A stretch of 64,000 bases of DNA from Bacilli bacterium (GTDB taxonomy: Bacteria; Bacillota_I; Bacilli_A; RF39; UBA660): contig CAAGCO010000020.1 of the NCBI GenBank assembly GCA_900768345.1, positions 127,629-191,628 of the forward strand. Reading direction: 5' to 3'. Under the pieces are notes generated by a model. The model saw only the letters and a list, made by a program, of their open reading frames with translations. It made no database searches and was not told the origin of the DNA. The number at the start of each line of letters is the position of its first letter. The first letter of the stretch is position 1. Of this stretch, positions 14,701 through 23,610 are shown piece by piece. The position numbers and the translations under genes were made by a program.

Positions 14701-15279
14701 ATGAAATATAAAATTTTTGCTTTATTAATACTCATAATATTTTATAGTATATTCTTTATTAAAATGTTAATTCAAAAAAAACAAGGAATCAAAACAAGAC
14801 AAGCAGGTACTGTAAAAGAAAAGAGAACAAGAATTATTGAAATATTAATGTCAGTTTCTACTTTATTAGTAGTACCAATACAAATTATTTCAATATTTTT
14901 AGATTATAATTTTTCAAGTGACTATTTAAGATATATTGGTCTTCTTATCAGCACATTTGGAGATATAATATTTTTAATATCAGTAATTACAATGAAAAAT
15001 AGTTGGAGAGTAGGTATATCTAAGAATGATAAAACAAAACTAATTACAAATGGTATATATAAAATAAGTAGAAATCCAGCATTCTTAGGCTTTGATTTAA
15101 TGTATATAGGAATTGCTCTATTATATAGTAATCCATTTACTATAATATTCTCATTATTTGCAATCACAATGCTTCACTTACAAATATTAGAAGAAGAAAA
15201 ATATTTAGAAAAAAGTTTTAAAGATGAATATATATCTTATAAAAATAAAATCAATCGTTATTTAGGTATAAAACGTTAG
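14701..15279 (+). CDS. Isoprenylcysteine carboxyl methyltransferase (ICMT)-like membrane protein
   Basis: A 192-aa membrane protein with about four helices. The conserved C-terminal half has NSWRVGI, then LITNGIYKISRNPAFLGFDL (the RNP(M/A)xxG-type motif) and EEEKYLEKSF. This is the SAM-binding signature of the ICMT/PEMT group of membrane methyltransferases. The bacterial substrates are generally unknown, since these bacteria lack prenylated CAAX proteins. The ATG immediately follows the previous stop codon, with AGGAGA inside that gene. Confidence 0.83.
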   Translation: MKYKIFALLILIIFYSIFFIKMLIQKKQGIKTRQAGTVKEKRTRIIEILMSVSTLLVVPIQIISIFLDYNFSSDYLRYIGLLISTFGDIIFLISVITMKNSWRVGISKNDKTKLITNGIYKISRNPAFLGFDLMYIGIALLYSNPFTIIFSLFAITMLHLQILEEEKYLEKSFKDEYISYKNKINRYLGIKR

Positions 15280-15337
15280 GTTCATTATAGAAATGAGTTA
15301 TTTTAAATGTTATAATTATAAAAGAAAAAGGTGAGTT

Positions 15338-16081
15338 ATGAAGAAATTAAATTCAAATCATTTAAAAATAATTGCTATTATAGCTATGACAATAGATCAT
15401 ATAGCTGATTTACTATATCCAGGTATGCCAAATATATTTATGTCTAACGTGATGCATATAATTGGTAGACTTACTGCTCCTATAATGTTTTTCTTTATTT
15501 GTGAAGGGTACCATTATACAAAAAACGTAAAAAATTACATAAGTAGATTATTTATATTTGCTCTAATTTCTCATTTTGCTTATTGTTTTGCATTTGGTAT
15601 TAATTTTATACCTTTTAGTACTGGAGATATATTTAACCAAACTAGTATAATGTGGACACTAGCTTGGGCAGTAGTAGCACTTCATATATTACATGGTAAA
15701 AATAACTTGAAAGAATGGCAAAAATGGTTACTAATAATTTTGATTAATTTAATAACATTCTCATCAGACTTTAGTAGTATTGCAGTAATGGCTATATTAT
15801 TTATGTACGATAGGAGAGGTAACTTAAAGAGCCAAATGATAAGTATGATGGCTTGGTTAACTCTATATGCTTTAATATCATATTTATTTGTAAGTAAGAC
15901 TTATGGTTTAATAGCAATGACTGCAATTCTTGTTTATCCACTATTAAAAAATTATAATGGAAAGCGTGGAAAAGCAAAATGGCTAAAATGGTTCTTCTAT
16001 TTATATTATCCATTGCACCTAATAATAATAGGCGCATTAAGACTATATATGTATGGTAATATTCCATTATTGTTTAATTAA
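15338..16081 (+). CDS. TraX family membrane protein
   Basis: A 247-aa protein with about seven membrane helices. It shows the TraX pattern: an N-terminal LKIIAIIAMTIDHI, then GRLTAPIMFFFICEGYHYT, SRLFIFALISH, and a closing FYLYYPLHLIIIGALR. In F plasmids TraX acetylates pilin; chromosomal TraX homologues in Firmicutes are acyltransferase-like proteins without a proven substrate. The start follows AAGGTGAG. Confidence 0.88.
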   Translation: MKKLNSNHLKIIAIIAMTIDHIADLLYPGMPNIFMSNVMHIIGRLTAPIMFFFICEGYHYTKNVKNYISRLFIFALISHFAYCFAFGINFIPFSTGDIFNQTSIMWTLAWAVVALHILHGKNNLKEWQKWLLIILINLITFSSDFSSIAVMAILFMYDRRGNLKSQMISMMAWLTLYALISYLFVSKTYGLIAMTAILVYPLLKNYNGKRGKAKWLKWFFYLYYPLHLIIIGALRLYMYGNIPLLFN

Positions 16082-16111
16082 TTTGTAAAGCATAATTGCG
16101 ATTAAGTACAG

Positions 16112-16139
16112 TAAAAACTAGTGTATACTAGTCTTTTTT
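16112..16139 (+). terminator. Terminator after the TraX gene
   Basis: AAAACTAGT / ACTAGT stem with a GTAT loop and a C-then-T run. Confidence 0.75.
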
Positions 16140-16184
16140 ATTTAATTTAAGAGTGATATAATATTACATAGAAAGGTAGGAAAT

Positions 16185-16973
16185 ATGAATAACTTAGCGG
16201 TTTGTATAAGTAATGATAATAAAACAGTAACTCCTTATGAAACTATAGATGCAGTAGTAAACGCCGGATTTAAAAATGTTTTCATACAATGGTATGATCA
16301 AGATTTTGAAGTTTCACAAGAAGCTCAATTAAAATATATAAGAGAGAAAAACTTAAATGTTATATTTGCTCATTTAGGATATAAAAACTTAAATAATATT
16401 TGGCTTGATAATGCAATAGGGGAAGAACTAGTAAAGAAATACTTAAGAAATTTAGACGAATGCAAAAGCAATAATATTGATATGGTAGTAATGCATGCGA
16501 GTATTGGCTGGGATACAGTTAAACCAAACGAAATTGGTCTTGAAAGATTTAGAAAAATATGTGATTATGCAGAAAAACTTGGTATTAAAGTTGCATTTGA
16601 AAATACGAAGATGAAAGGATATTTAGAATTTTTACTTAATAATATCAAAAATGATAACGTAGGAATTTGTTTCGATTCAGGACATTATCATTGCCATTTT
16701 AAAGATGATTTTAATTTTAGTTTATTTAAAGATAAGATATTCTGTGTACATATTCACGATAATTATGGAGAAGTTGATGACCATTTATTACCATACGATG
16801 GAACTCTAGATTATAATAAAGTAATAATTGGATTAAAGAACGCAAATTATAAAGGATATACTACACTAGAAATATGCTATAGAATGAATTATGTAAATAA
16901 AATGAACTTAAAAGATTTCTATATTAAAGGTTACGAAATAGGAGAAAAATTAGATAAATTATTAAAGGAGTAA
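16185..16973 (+). CDS. Sugar phosphate isomerase/epimerase (xylose isomerase-like TIM barrel)
   Basis: A 262-aa protein of the AP-endonuclease-2/xylose-isomerase-like family. Metal-binding positions are visible in order: VAFENTK (Glu), ICFDSGHYH (Asp, His), VHIHDN (His, Asp), and LEICYR (Glu). It probably interconverts a sugar or sugar-acid; the substrate is not deducible. The start follows AAAGGTAGG. It is followed after 5 bases by gpmA, so the two are likely co-transcribed. Confidence 0.85.
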   Translation: MNNLAVCISNDNKTVTPYETIDAVVNAGFKNVFIQWYDQDFEVSQEAQLKYIREKNLNVIFAHLGYKNLNNIWLDNAIGEELVKKYLRNLDECKSNNIDMVVMHASIGWDTVKPNEIGLERFRKICDYAEKLGIKVAFENTKMKGYLEFLLNNIKNDNVGICFDSGHYHCHFKDDFNFSLFKDKIFCVHIHDNYGEVDDHLLPYDGTLDYNKVIIGLKNANYKGYTTLEICYRMNYVNKMNLKDFYIKGYEIGEKLDKLLKE

Positions 16974-16978
16974 TAAAA

Positions 16979-17662
16979 ATGAGATTAGTATTATTAAGAC
17001 ATGGAGAAAGCGTGTGGAATAAAGAAAATAGATTTACTGGATGGACTGATGTAGATTTATCAGAAAATGGTGTTAAAGAAGCAGAAAACGCTGGAAAATT
17101 ACTAAAAGAAAAAGGATTTACTTTTGATGTTTCTTTTACTTCAGTATTAAAAAGAGCTAATAGAACACTAGAAATAGTATTAAAAGAAATGAATCTTAAT
17201 ATACCAGTAAATTATAGCTATAGATTAAATGAAAGACATTATGGAGCACTTCAAGGTTTAAATAAAGATGAAATGAGAAAAAAATTTGGAGAAGAACAAG
17301 TACATATATGGAGACGTAGTTATGATGTAAGACCACCCAAACTTACTAAAGATGATGAAAGATATCCAGGAAATGATCCAAAATATAAAGATTTAACTCA
17401 AGAAGAATTGCCACTAACAGAATGTTTAAAAGATACTTTAGAAAGAGTACTACCATATTATAATAATGAAATTAAAAAGCATTTAGAAAATAAAGAAAAT
17501 GTTTTAGTAGTTGCTCATGGCAATAGTCTTAGAAGCATTATTAAATATCTAGAAAACATAAGTGATGATGATATTATGAGTGTAGAAATACCTACTGGAG
17601 TACCTTATGTTTATGAACTAGATGATAACTTAAATATAAAAGAAAAATATTTTTTAAAATAA
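16979..17662 (+). CDS. gpmA: 2,3-bisphosphoglycerate-dependent phosphoglycerate mutase
   Basis: A 227-aa protein of dPGM length. It has the phosphohistidine motif LRHGES (His8), [11 protein letters not shown], the [12 protein letters not shown] block, the long insert typical of the dimeric enzyme ([10 protein letters not shown]) and a second catalytic His in VAHGNSLR. It interconverts 3- and 2-phosphoglycerate in glycolysis. The start follows AAAGGAG. The neighbouring sugar isomerase suggests a carbohydrate unit. Confidence 0.95.
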   Translation: MRLVLLRHGESVWNKENRFTGWTDVDLSENGVKEAENAGKLLKEKGFTFDVSFTSVLKRANRTLEIVLKEMNLNIPVNYSYRLNERHYGALQGLNKDEMRKKFGEEQVHIWRRSYDVRPPKLTKDDERYPGNDPKYKDLTQEELPLTECLKDTLERVLPYYNNEIKKHLENKENVLVVAHGNSLRSIIKYLENISDDDIMSVEIPTGVPYVYELDDNLNIKEKYFLK

Positions 17663-17686
17663 AGCATCATAATAGATGCTTTTTTA
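17661..17686 (+). terminator. Terminator after gpmA
   Basis: AAAGCATC / GATGCTTT stem with a 6-base loop and six T. Confidence 0.85.
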
Positions 17687-17782
17687 TTGCTCCAAGGTGC
17701 ATAAGATGGGCAAATTTGATTAATAATGTTAAAAGTGCTATAATAGTTAGCACTTGCCCATTAAGGAGTGAATATATAATAT

Positions 17783-18346
17783 ATGATATATAAATTATTA
17801 GTAACGTTTACTTTATTTGGTAGTATATTTAGCACAACAAAAAACAACATAGAAATAAATCATAACTATCTAGATAAGCAAATAGAACTAAGTGTTAAGC
17901 ATTTTCAAAGTGAACATGAAGACTATAAAAAGGAAAGCTATTTTAATGGAGAAAAGATAGATGTAATCGCAAGTAAAATAGACAGATATCTAAATTCTAC
18001 ATTAAAAAGTAAAGGTAAATTTATTACCGAATATTCCGTTTCAGTTGGAATGGATCCTTATTTAGCAGCAGGAGTAATGTTACAAGAAACTGGTTGCTAC
18101 TGGAAATGCAGCTATTTAACTAGAGTATGTAATAATGTAGGAGGCAACAAGGGTAAACCTGGTTGTAATGGAGGAAGCTATAGAAGATTTGATACTATTG
18201 AAGAAGGAATTAAATTTGCTATAAATAAATTAAACTCTTACTACAAAAAAGGATTAACTACAACAGAACAAATTGGGCCAAAATATGCAAGTGATCCAAA
18301 ATGGTCTATTAGAGTTAACAATTACATTAAAAAGTTAAAAAAATAG
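17783..18346 (+). CDS. Secreted glucosaminidase/lysozyme-like cell-wall hydrolase
   Basis: A 187-aa protein with an N-terminal hydrophobic segment (residues 2-18) fitting a signal peptide or anchor. The C-terminal ~110 residues resemble the endo-beta-N-acetylglucosaminidase/lysozyme fold: a helix with AAGVMLQETGC where Glu is the likely catalytic acid, NNVGGNKG, and YRRFDTIEEGIKFAINKL. It would cut peptidoglycan glycan strands. Four cysteines (GCYWKC, VCNN, GCNG) may form disulfides, unusual in this family. AAGGAGTG lies 12 bases upstream, a long spacing. Confidence 0.8.
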   Translation: MIYKLLVTFTLFGSIFSTTKNNIEINHNYLDKQIELSVKHFQSEHEDYKKESYFNGEKIDVIASKIDRYLNSTLKSKGKFITEYSVSVGMDPYLAAGVMLQETGCYWKCSYLTRVCNNVGGNKGKPGCNGGSYRRFDTIEEGIKFAINKLNSYYKKGLTTTEQIGPKYASDPKWSIRVNNYIKKLKK

Positions 18347-18365
18347 AATGTTTAGGGGGAATAAC

Positions 18366-19004
18366 ATGGAAAGGAATATCTATTTACATGCAATTAACGC
18401 AACATTAGGTGATACTTATCCAACTATTGAAACTTATCATATACTTTGTAAAATACTAAAGTGTAGGGCATTATTATCATCAAGATTACAAAGAAAATTA
18501 TCAACAGATGGTTTCAATGGTAGAGATTATATTTCATTGTGTGATTATGCCAAAAAAAATATTGAAAAAGGTGAAGACGGCAAGTATAACGCTTTTCACA
18601 CTTATATAAGATATTCCCTTTCATTAGTTTTTCCTAAAGATGAATTATCAGTAATTGAACCAACTATTTTAAGTGACGTATATTCCGTTGATAAAGAAGG
18701 GTTCATGAAAATGAAAAAGTTTGGTGAGATTAAAGGAGATAGAAGATTTACTGATATGCCAGATGAGGTACAAGTTAAAAATAAAATACCACTAACGAGC
18801 ATGTCAGCTCTTACGTATCCAACTCATTTATCTATAGATGAAGAATTAGGTATGGGAGCAACTATTGCTAAAATAATGATGGATTTAGAATCAATCAATA
18901 AAGCATTAGATAGATTTGGATACGATGTACCAATATATGACATTGATACATTTGAAGAATTAACAAGCGCAAGTCAAGTAAAAATGTTAATTAGAAATAA
19001 ATAA
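18366..19004 (+). CDS. Hypothetical protein with possible ADP-ribosyltransferase-like layout, 212 aa
   Basis: The start is ATG 18366, six bases after AGGGGGA; an upstream in-frame ATG (18348) precedes that site. No membrane segment. I do not recognise a named family. The motif order resembles DarT-like ARTs: His8 in YLHAI, a helix, DYISLCDY with Ser57, a hydrophobic strand LSLVFP, then DEVQVKNKIPL with Glu134, where DarT enzymes have a catalytic Glu before a hydrophobic-charged-P segment. This is pattern inference only. It lies between a cell-wall hydrolase and a DUF6273-like protein. Confidence 0.65.
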   Translation: MERNIYLHAINATLGDTYPTIETYHILCKILKCRALLSSRLQRKLSTDGFNGRDYISLCDYAKKNIEKGEDGKYNAFHTYIRYSLSLVFPKDELSVIEPTILSDVYSVDKEGFMKMKKFGEIKGDRRFTDMPDEVQVKNKIPLTSMSALTYPTHLSIDEELGMGATIAKIMMDLESINKALDRFGYDVPIYDIDTFEELTSASQVKMLIRNK

Positions 19005-19024
19005 GCAAGCTAGTCTTGCTTTTA
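19003..19024 (+). terminator. Terminator after the 18366 gene
   Basis: AAGCAAG / CTTGCTTTT stem overlapping the stop codon, with a short T run. Confidence 0.65.
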
Positions 19025-19035
19025 AAATGTCAAAA

Positions 19036-19064
19036 TTGACTAAATGTATCATTTATGATATAAT
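19036..19064 (+). promoter_or_regulatory. Promoter of the 19088 gene
   Basis: TTGACT (19036-19041), a 17-base spacer, TATAAT (19059-19064) with TG at 19056-19057, an extended -10. Confidence 0.8.
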
Positions 19065-19087
19065 ACGCAGAAATAAGGGGGGATATT

Positions 19088-20860
19088 ATGGGAAACAAGG
19101 ATTTTGAAGTATTTATTCCACATGCCAACTGGAAAATGAATAATAAATTAATTGATATATTATATGATACTGCTTTAAAATGTGGAGACTTTGTATATAG
19201 TTTAAGTAGAATATATACAGATATGGAACCTAGAGATGAAATTTTAATAAGTAGAGATTATGAATTAAATGATAGTGACGATATTTTATTTAAAAGAACT
19301 TGGAATAGGTATGGAGCTAGTACAAGAAAAGGCTTCATTGCTAACTACGGAGCATTATTTCCAAAACATACTCAAATATTGCCAATAATAAAATTATCTG
19401 ATGAAATGTTTGAAGAACTTACAAAAGGTTTAAAACCCGGAACAAAAACTATAGAGTTAGGTAGATATCCTATGAAAGCAAATTTCTTAACTACAGAAGA
19501 GAAAAAAGGAAAAGTACCTACTGGTAAAACATATACTTTACCAATCGAAACACCAGACTTTTGTACAAGAGTAAACAAAAAACAAAGAGTAGAAGAATAT
19601 GAATTAAATGATGAAAAGATAGTAGATGTAATAAGATACACAAAAGATATACAAAAAGATAAACTTCTTAAAGTTGAAGAAACATTTACAGTAAAACCTA
19701 TAAAGTGGCATTTAGACTGGGAAAACAAATGTTTAATAGCTCCAGAACCATTATTAACAGGAATAGCTCTATCAAAAGACGTTGATATACCTCCTTATGA
19801 ATACACTTATTTATATGAATATTTAAATGAAACTTTCTTACATGATGCAATATTACAACATATGAACACAAGACAAATCAAAGAAACAGATAACATATAT
19901 CAAGATGAAATAACTACTCTTATAAATGAAATAAGTGTTTATGCTGAATATTATCATGGAACAGAAGATGTAAGTATAGTAGTTAGAAAACTAGTCACAA
20001 AATATAATAATGATATACTAGAATTAAAAAATAATACTGGCCTTACATTAGTTACAGAAGATACATTAAGAGTATATCTTATTAGTGATTTAAATAGAAT
20101 ACTTGATAAATTAAAAAGAAATATGGAATCAAGCAAAGAATACAATAAGATTTTAGATTTTATTGATAAATGTATAGATGCGCTACATGATAAAGAAACT
20201 GAATGTGATAGTGAACTATATAAAGATATTTATAGAATACATAGTGAAATATTTCCAAAGTTAACTAGTGATCATAAAACGGTTCTAAGAAGAAAAATAA
20301 TAACTCTATTAGAAGAAGATAAGAAAGACATAAAAGCATACTTAGAATATATAAATACACTTACTGATGGAATTAACTTAAGATTAGCTCCACCACTACT
20401 AGGATATAAAGACTTATCTAGTTATGAAACACACTTTAGAATAAAATTACATCCCGTACTTGAATCTATGGTTTCTATGTCAAGAAACGAAGAAAAAAGA
20501 ATAGAAATTGAAGCATGTAAATTTATGCTTAATGAATTATCAAAATTTTCAAGTAATAAACAATTTATAAGTACAGCTCTTATGCTTATAAATAATGGTA
20601 ACTACATACATATTGATAGTAATAATAGATTTATAGATAAACTGCTTGATAGTATAAACAAAGAAGTAAAGAGTATAAGAATAAATAGAAGAGATATGGA
20701 TTTAAAAAGTGTATTAAGTATAGAACTAGAAAGCTATGATATATTATCTATCTCTAAAGCACTTTCTAAGATAATGATTAGTCTTCATAAAATAAATTTA
20801 GATATTGAAGAGGAGAAAGCAAAAGCTAAAAAACTAAATAAATATTTAGTAAAAATTTAA
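19088..20860 (+). CDS. Large hypothetical protein with DUF6273-like N-terminal part, 590 aa
   Basis: It starts at ATG 19088 after AAGGGGGG. Residues ~115-235 resemble the DUF6273-type domain: IELGRYPMKANF, GKTYTL, EYELNDEKIVDVIRY, VKPIKWHLD. The rest (about 240-590) is helical and charged, with stretches suggesting coiled coil (LRVYLISDLNRILDKLKRN; the EEEKAKAKKLNKYL tail). No signal peptide or membrane segment. DUF6273 has no established biochemical role. It has its own promoter and lies directly before the asp T-box. Confidence 0.75.
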   Translation: MGNKDFEVFIPHANWKMNNKLIDILYDTALKCGDFVYSLSRIYTDMEPRDEILISRDYELNDSDDILFKRTWNRYGASTRKGFIANYGALFPKHTQILPIIKLSDEMFEELTKGLKPGTKTIELGRYPMKANFLTTEEKKGKVPTGKTYTLPIETPDFCTRVNKKQRVEEYELNDEKIVDVIRYTKDIQKDKLLKVEETFTVKPIKWHLDWENKCLIAPEPLLTGIALSKDVDIPPYEYTYLYEYLNETFLHDAILQHMNTRQIKETDNIYQDEITTLINEISVYAEYYHGTEDVSIVVRKLVTKYNNDILELKNNTGLTLVTEDTLRVYLISDLNRILDKLKRNMESSKEYNKILDFIDKCIDALHDKETECDSELYKDIYRIHSEIFPKLTSDHKTVLRRKIITLLEEDKKDIKAYLEYINTLTDGINLRLAPPLLGYKDLSSYETHFRIKLHPVLESMVSMSRNEEKRIEIEACKFMLNELSKFSSNKQFISTALMLINNGNYIHIDSNNRFIDKLLDSINKEVKSIRINRRDMDLKSVLSIELESYDILSISKALSKIMISLHKINLDIEEEKAKAKKLNKYLVKI

Positions 20861-20866
20861 AAATTA

Positions 20867-20895
20867 TTGACAAAAACTACTGAATAAACTATAAT
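20867..20895 (+). promoter_or_regulatory. Promoter of the aspS T-box transcript
   Basis: TTGACA (20867-20872), a 17-base spacer and TATAAT (20890-20895), a consensus match on both boxes. Confidence 0.9.
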
Positions 20896-20899
20896 CTAC

Positions 20900-21120
20900 T
20901 CATAAGCGATGAAGGAAAGTAGTAATTATTTATTTCCCTTAATAGAGAGTTAGTGGCTGGTGGAAACTAATAATAAATAAATGATGAAGAAAAAAACGTG
21001 ACAATTTTCTGGAGCAAATATGCATGTCTGCTATAAAGACTAAAAGATAGAACACAAGAATCTATGAAGTAAGATGGTACAGCGTACAAAAACGCTCTTA
21101 CGAATAGATTCTTTTTTTAT
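20900..21120 (+). promoter_or_regulatory. T-box leader, aspartate-type, upstream of aspS
   Basis: Stem I distal loop GAGTTAGTGGCTGGTGGAAACTAA, a candidate specifier GAC in CGTGACAAT (about 20997-21005), and a T-box region GATGGTACAGCG whose antiterminator pairs with CGCTCTT. The competing terminator pairs AGAATCTAT with ATAGATTCT before seven T. The core differs from the usual TGGTACCGCG by one base (A for C). Uncharged tRNA-Asp should favour read-through into aspS. Confidence 0.85.
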
Positions 21121-21137
21121 TAGAAGGAGTTGAGTTT

Positions 21138-22877
21138 ATGGAAAACAAATACAGAAACGTATATTGTGGCGAAGTTACAAAAGAATATGAAGGTAAAGAA
21201 GTAAGACTAGCCGGATGGATTGAAACAGTTCGTAATCTTGGTGGCTTAGTATTTATTACATTAAGAGATGAAACTGGTATCGTTCAGTTAATATCTAATA
21301 ATGTAGAATATGCTAAACTAAACCGTGAATCTACCGTAACTGTAACAGGAATAGTAAAGCCTAGAACACCAGATATGGTAAATAAAAACATGAAAACTGG
21401 TGAAACAGAAGTAGAAATTAAAACTATTGAAGTATTAGGAGATGTATATAGAACACTTCCATTTGAAGTTAAAAATAGTAAGTCTTCAAGCGAAGAAACA
21501 AGGCTTAAATATCGTTATTTAGATTTAAGAAATAAAAGTGTTCATGATGGTATTAAATTTAGAACAGAAGTAATTGATTTCATTAGACATACTATGAAAG
21601 ATATGAAGTTTACTGAAATTCAAACACCAATCTTAACAGCATCTAGTCCAGAAGGAGCAAGAGACTTTATAGTACCAAGTAGAAAATTTAAAGGTAAATT
21701 CTATGCTCTTCCTCAAGCACCACAAATATTCAAACAACTATTAATGTGTAGTGGATTTGATAGATATTTCCAAATCGCACCATGTTTTAGAGATGAAGAT
21801 CCAAGAAGTGATAGACTTTATGGAGAATTCTATCAATTAGACTTTGAAATGTCATTCGCAACGCAAGAAGATGTATTTGAAGTTGGTCAAAGAGTGTTCA
21901 ATGATGTATTTGAAAAATTTGGAAACAAAGAAGTATCAAGTGTACCATTTAGAAGAATACCATTTAAAGAAGCAATGGAAAAATATGGTAGTGATAAGCC
22001 AGACTTAAGAATACCTTTTGATATTGAAAATATTACAAACGTTCTTAGTAATTCTGAAAGCGTAGTATTCAAAGATAAAGAAGTAAAAGCATGCGTGCTT
22101 CCAAGCAGTGATAAATCAAATTCATGGTATAAAAAACTAGAAGAAGAATATAAATCTTTAGGAATGTCTTCTTTAGGATTTATAAAACTTGATAATAACG
22201 AAATAACTGGTTCAATGGCTAAACTATTTAGTGATATAGAAAAAGAAGAACTAAAAAAAACATTAAAACTTGAAAATGGTAATGTAGTAGTTATATCTTG
22301 CGGAACTAAAGGTGAAAAATTCGATAAACTTTGTGGTTCATTAAGATTAAAACTAGGAAATGAATTAAACTTAGTTGATAAAAATAAATATGAATTTTGT
22401 ATTATCGTAGACTTCCCATTCTATGAATGGAATGAAGAAGATAATAAATGGGATTTCACACATAATCCATTTAGTATGCCAAATGGTGGAATGGATGCAT
22501 TATTAAATATGAATCCAGGAGATATAGTTGCTTGTCAATACGACTTCGTATGTAATGGTCTTGAAATGGCAAGCGGTGGTGAAAGAAACTATAGCCCAAC
22601 TATTCTTAAAAAAGCATTTGAAATTGCTGGATATGATGAAAGTGTAGTAGAAAGCAAATTTCCATCATTATATCAAGCATTCCAATTTGGAGCACCTCCT
22701 CATGCAGGTATGGCTCCTGGACTTGATAGAATCTTAATGTTATTAAAAGATGAAGAAAACATTCGTGAAATGGTAGCATTCCCAATGGCTGCTAACGGAG
22801 CAGATGCTCTAATGGGATGTCCAAACGAAGTGTTTGAGAAACAATTAAGAGAAACACATATTAAGGTAAGAGATTAA
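21138..22877 (+). CDS. aspS: Aspartyl-tRNA synthetase
   Basis: A 579-aa bacterial-type AspRS: N-terminal OB anticodon-binding domain (LAGWIETVRNLGGLVFITLRD), class II motif 2 (FRDEDPRSDR), the GAD insertion in the middle (GSMAKLFSDIEKEEL) and motif 3 (APGLDRILMLL). It charges tRNA-Asp. The RDFIVPSR and SSPEGARD blocks are typical of the bacterial group. The ATG follows AGAAGGAG. Regulated by the T-box above. The next gene starts at the base after its stop. Confidence 0.97.
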   Translation: MENKYRNVYCGEVTKEYEGKEVRLAGWIETVRNLGGLVFITLRDETGIVQLISNNVEYAKLNRESTVTVTGIVKPRTPDMVNKNMKTGETEVEIKTIEVLGDVYRTLPFEVKNSKSSSEETRLKYRYLDLRNKSVHDGIKFRTEVIDFIRHTMKDMKFTEIQTPILTASSPEGARDFIVPSRKFKGKFYALPQAPQIFKQLLMCSGFDRYFQIAPCFRDEDPRSDRLYGEFYQLDFEMSFATQEDVFEVGQRVFNDVFEKFGNKEVSSVPFRRIPFKEAMEKYGSDKPDLRIPFDIENITNVLSNSESVVFKDKEVKACVLPSSDKSNSWYKKLEEEYKSLGMSSLGFIKLDNNEITGSMAKLFSDIEKEELKKTLKLENGNVVVISCGTKGEKFDKLCGSLRLKLGNELNLVDKNKYEFCIIVDFPFYEWNEEDNKWDFTHNPFSMPNGGMDALLNMNPGDIVACQYDFVCNGLEMASGGERNYSPTILKKAFEIAGYDESVVESKFPSLYQAFQFGAPPHAGMAPGLDRILMLLKDEENIREMVAFPMAANGADALMGCPNEVFEKQLRETHIKVRD

Positions 22878-23606
22878 ATGAAAACCATAGAGTTAAAAGA
22901 CCTAGACTCTAAAGAAACTTTATATCATTTCACAGAAAGAAAAAATATAAGTCAAATAGAAGAGTTAGGTCTAATACCTATGATAGGTAAAAATGCTAAA
23001 GGAATAGAAAAAACCAAAAAAGTATTCTTTTCAAAAGGAAACATAGGATTCTTAAGAATATGTGATGTATGGATTAACTGGATTATATATGGATATGGAA
23101 TGGACGACTATTTAGTATCTAAAAGAAATCTAGATTCTAGTAAAATTCGCGAATCTATAGAAGAATATAAAAGAATATTTAAAACTGGAAAAATTCATAC
23201 AAAAGAAAATATTGAAAGATCATTTGAATACATGGAAAGATTCATGAAACAAAACATTATCTTATCACTTAATATTAATGAAAATGTGCATTATATAAGC
23301 ACAGACACTGACGAAGCTAAAGAAAGAGCAAATGATCTAGAATTTATAGGAAAAATGTATTGTGGATATGTAAGTAGTAATTCAAATGTAGAAGAATTTA
23401 ATATGCATACTAAAAGCGATACACCAGTACCAAGCAAAAATATATCATTAGTTATAAATGAAAATGATGATAACGCACTAAATATCTTAAAAAGAATGTA
23501 TAAAGAAGAAAAAGAAAAGAACAAAGACTTATCATTTGAATTCTTAGATGGATTTATGGAATATCTAAAAACTCAAGATGATAGTTTAAAATTAAGAAGG
23601 AGATGA
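22878..23606 (+). CDS. Hypothetical protein with ART-like N-terminus, 242 aa
   Basis: It starts immediately after the aspS stop and ends in TGA. The opening LYHFTERKNI (His17), a GLIPMIG turn, and KKVFFSKGNIGFL (Ser52) recall ADP-ribosyltransferase/RNA-2'-phosphotransferase-fold proteins, in which a His-containing strand is followed by a Ser-containing strand. A later FNMHTKSDTPVPSKNISLV may be the third element. The catalytic Glu is not certain. Similar uncharacterised proteins occur widely in gut Firmicutes, from memory. It is placed between aspS and lysS in a likely operon. Confidence 0.7.
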   Translation: MKTIELKDLDSKETLYHFTERKNISQIEELGLIPMIGKNAKGIEKTKKVFFSKGNIGFLRICDVWINWIIYGYGMDDYLVSKRNLDSSKIRESIEEYKRIFKTGKIHTKENIERSFEYMERFMKQNIILSLNINENVHYISTDTDEAKERANDLEFIGKMYCGYVSSNSNVEEFNMHTKSDTPVPSKNISLVINENDDNALNILKRMYKEEKEKNKDLSFEFLDGFMEYLKTQDDSLKLRRR

Positions 23607-23610
23607 AAAT

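Noticed and set aside
22878..23606. Toxin-antitoxin pair formed by the ART-like gene and a neighbour
   Set aside because: Neighbours are aspS and lysS; no small antitoxin-like gene or macrodomain gene adjoins.
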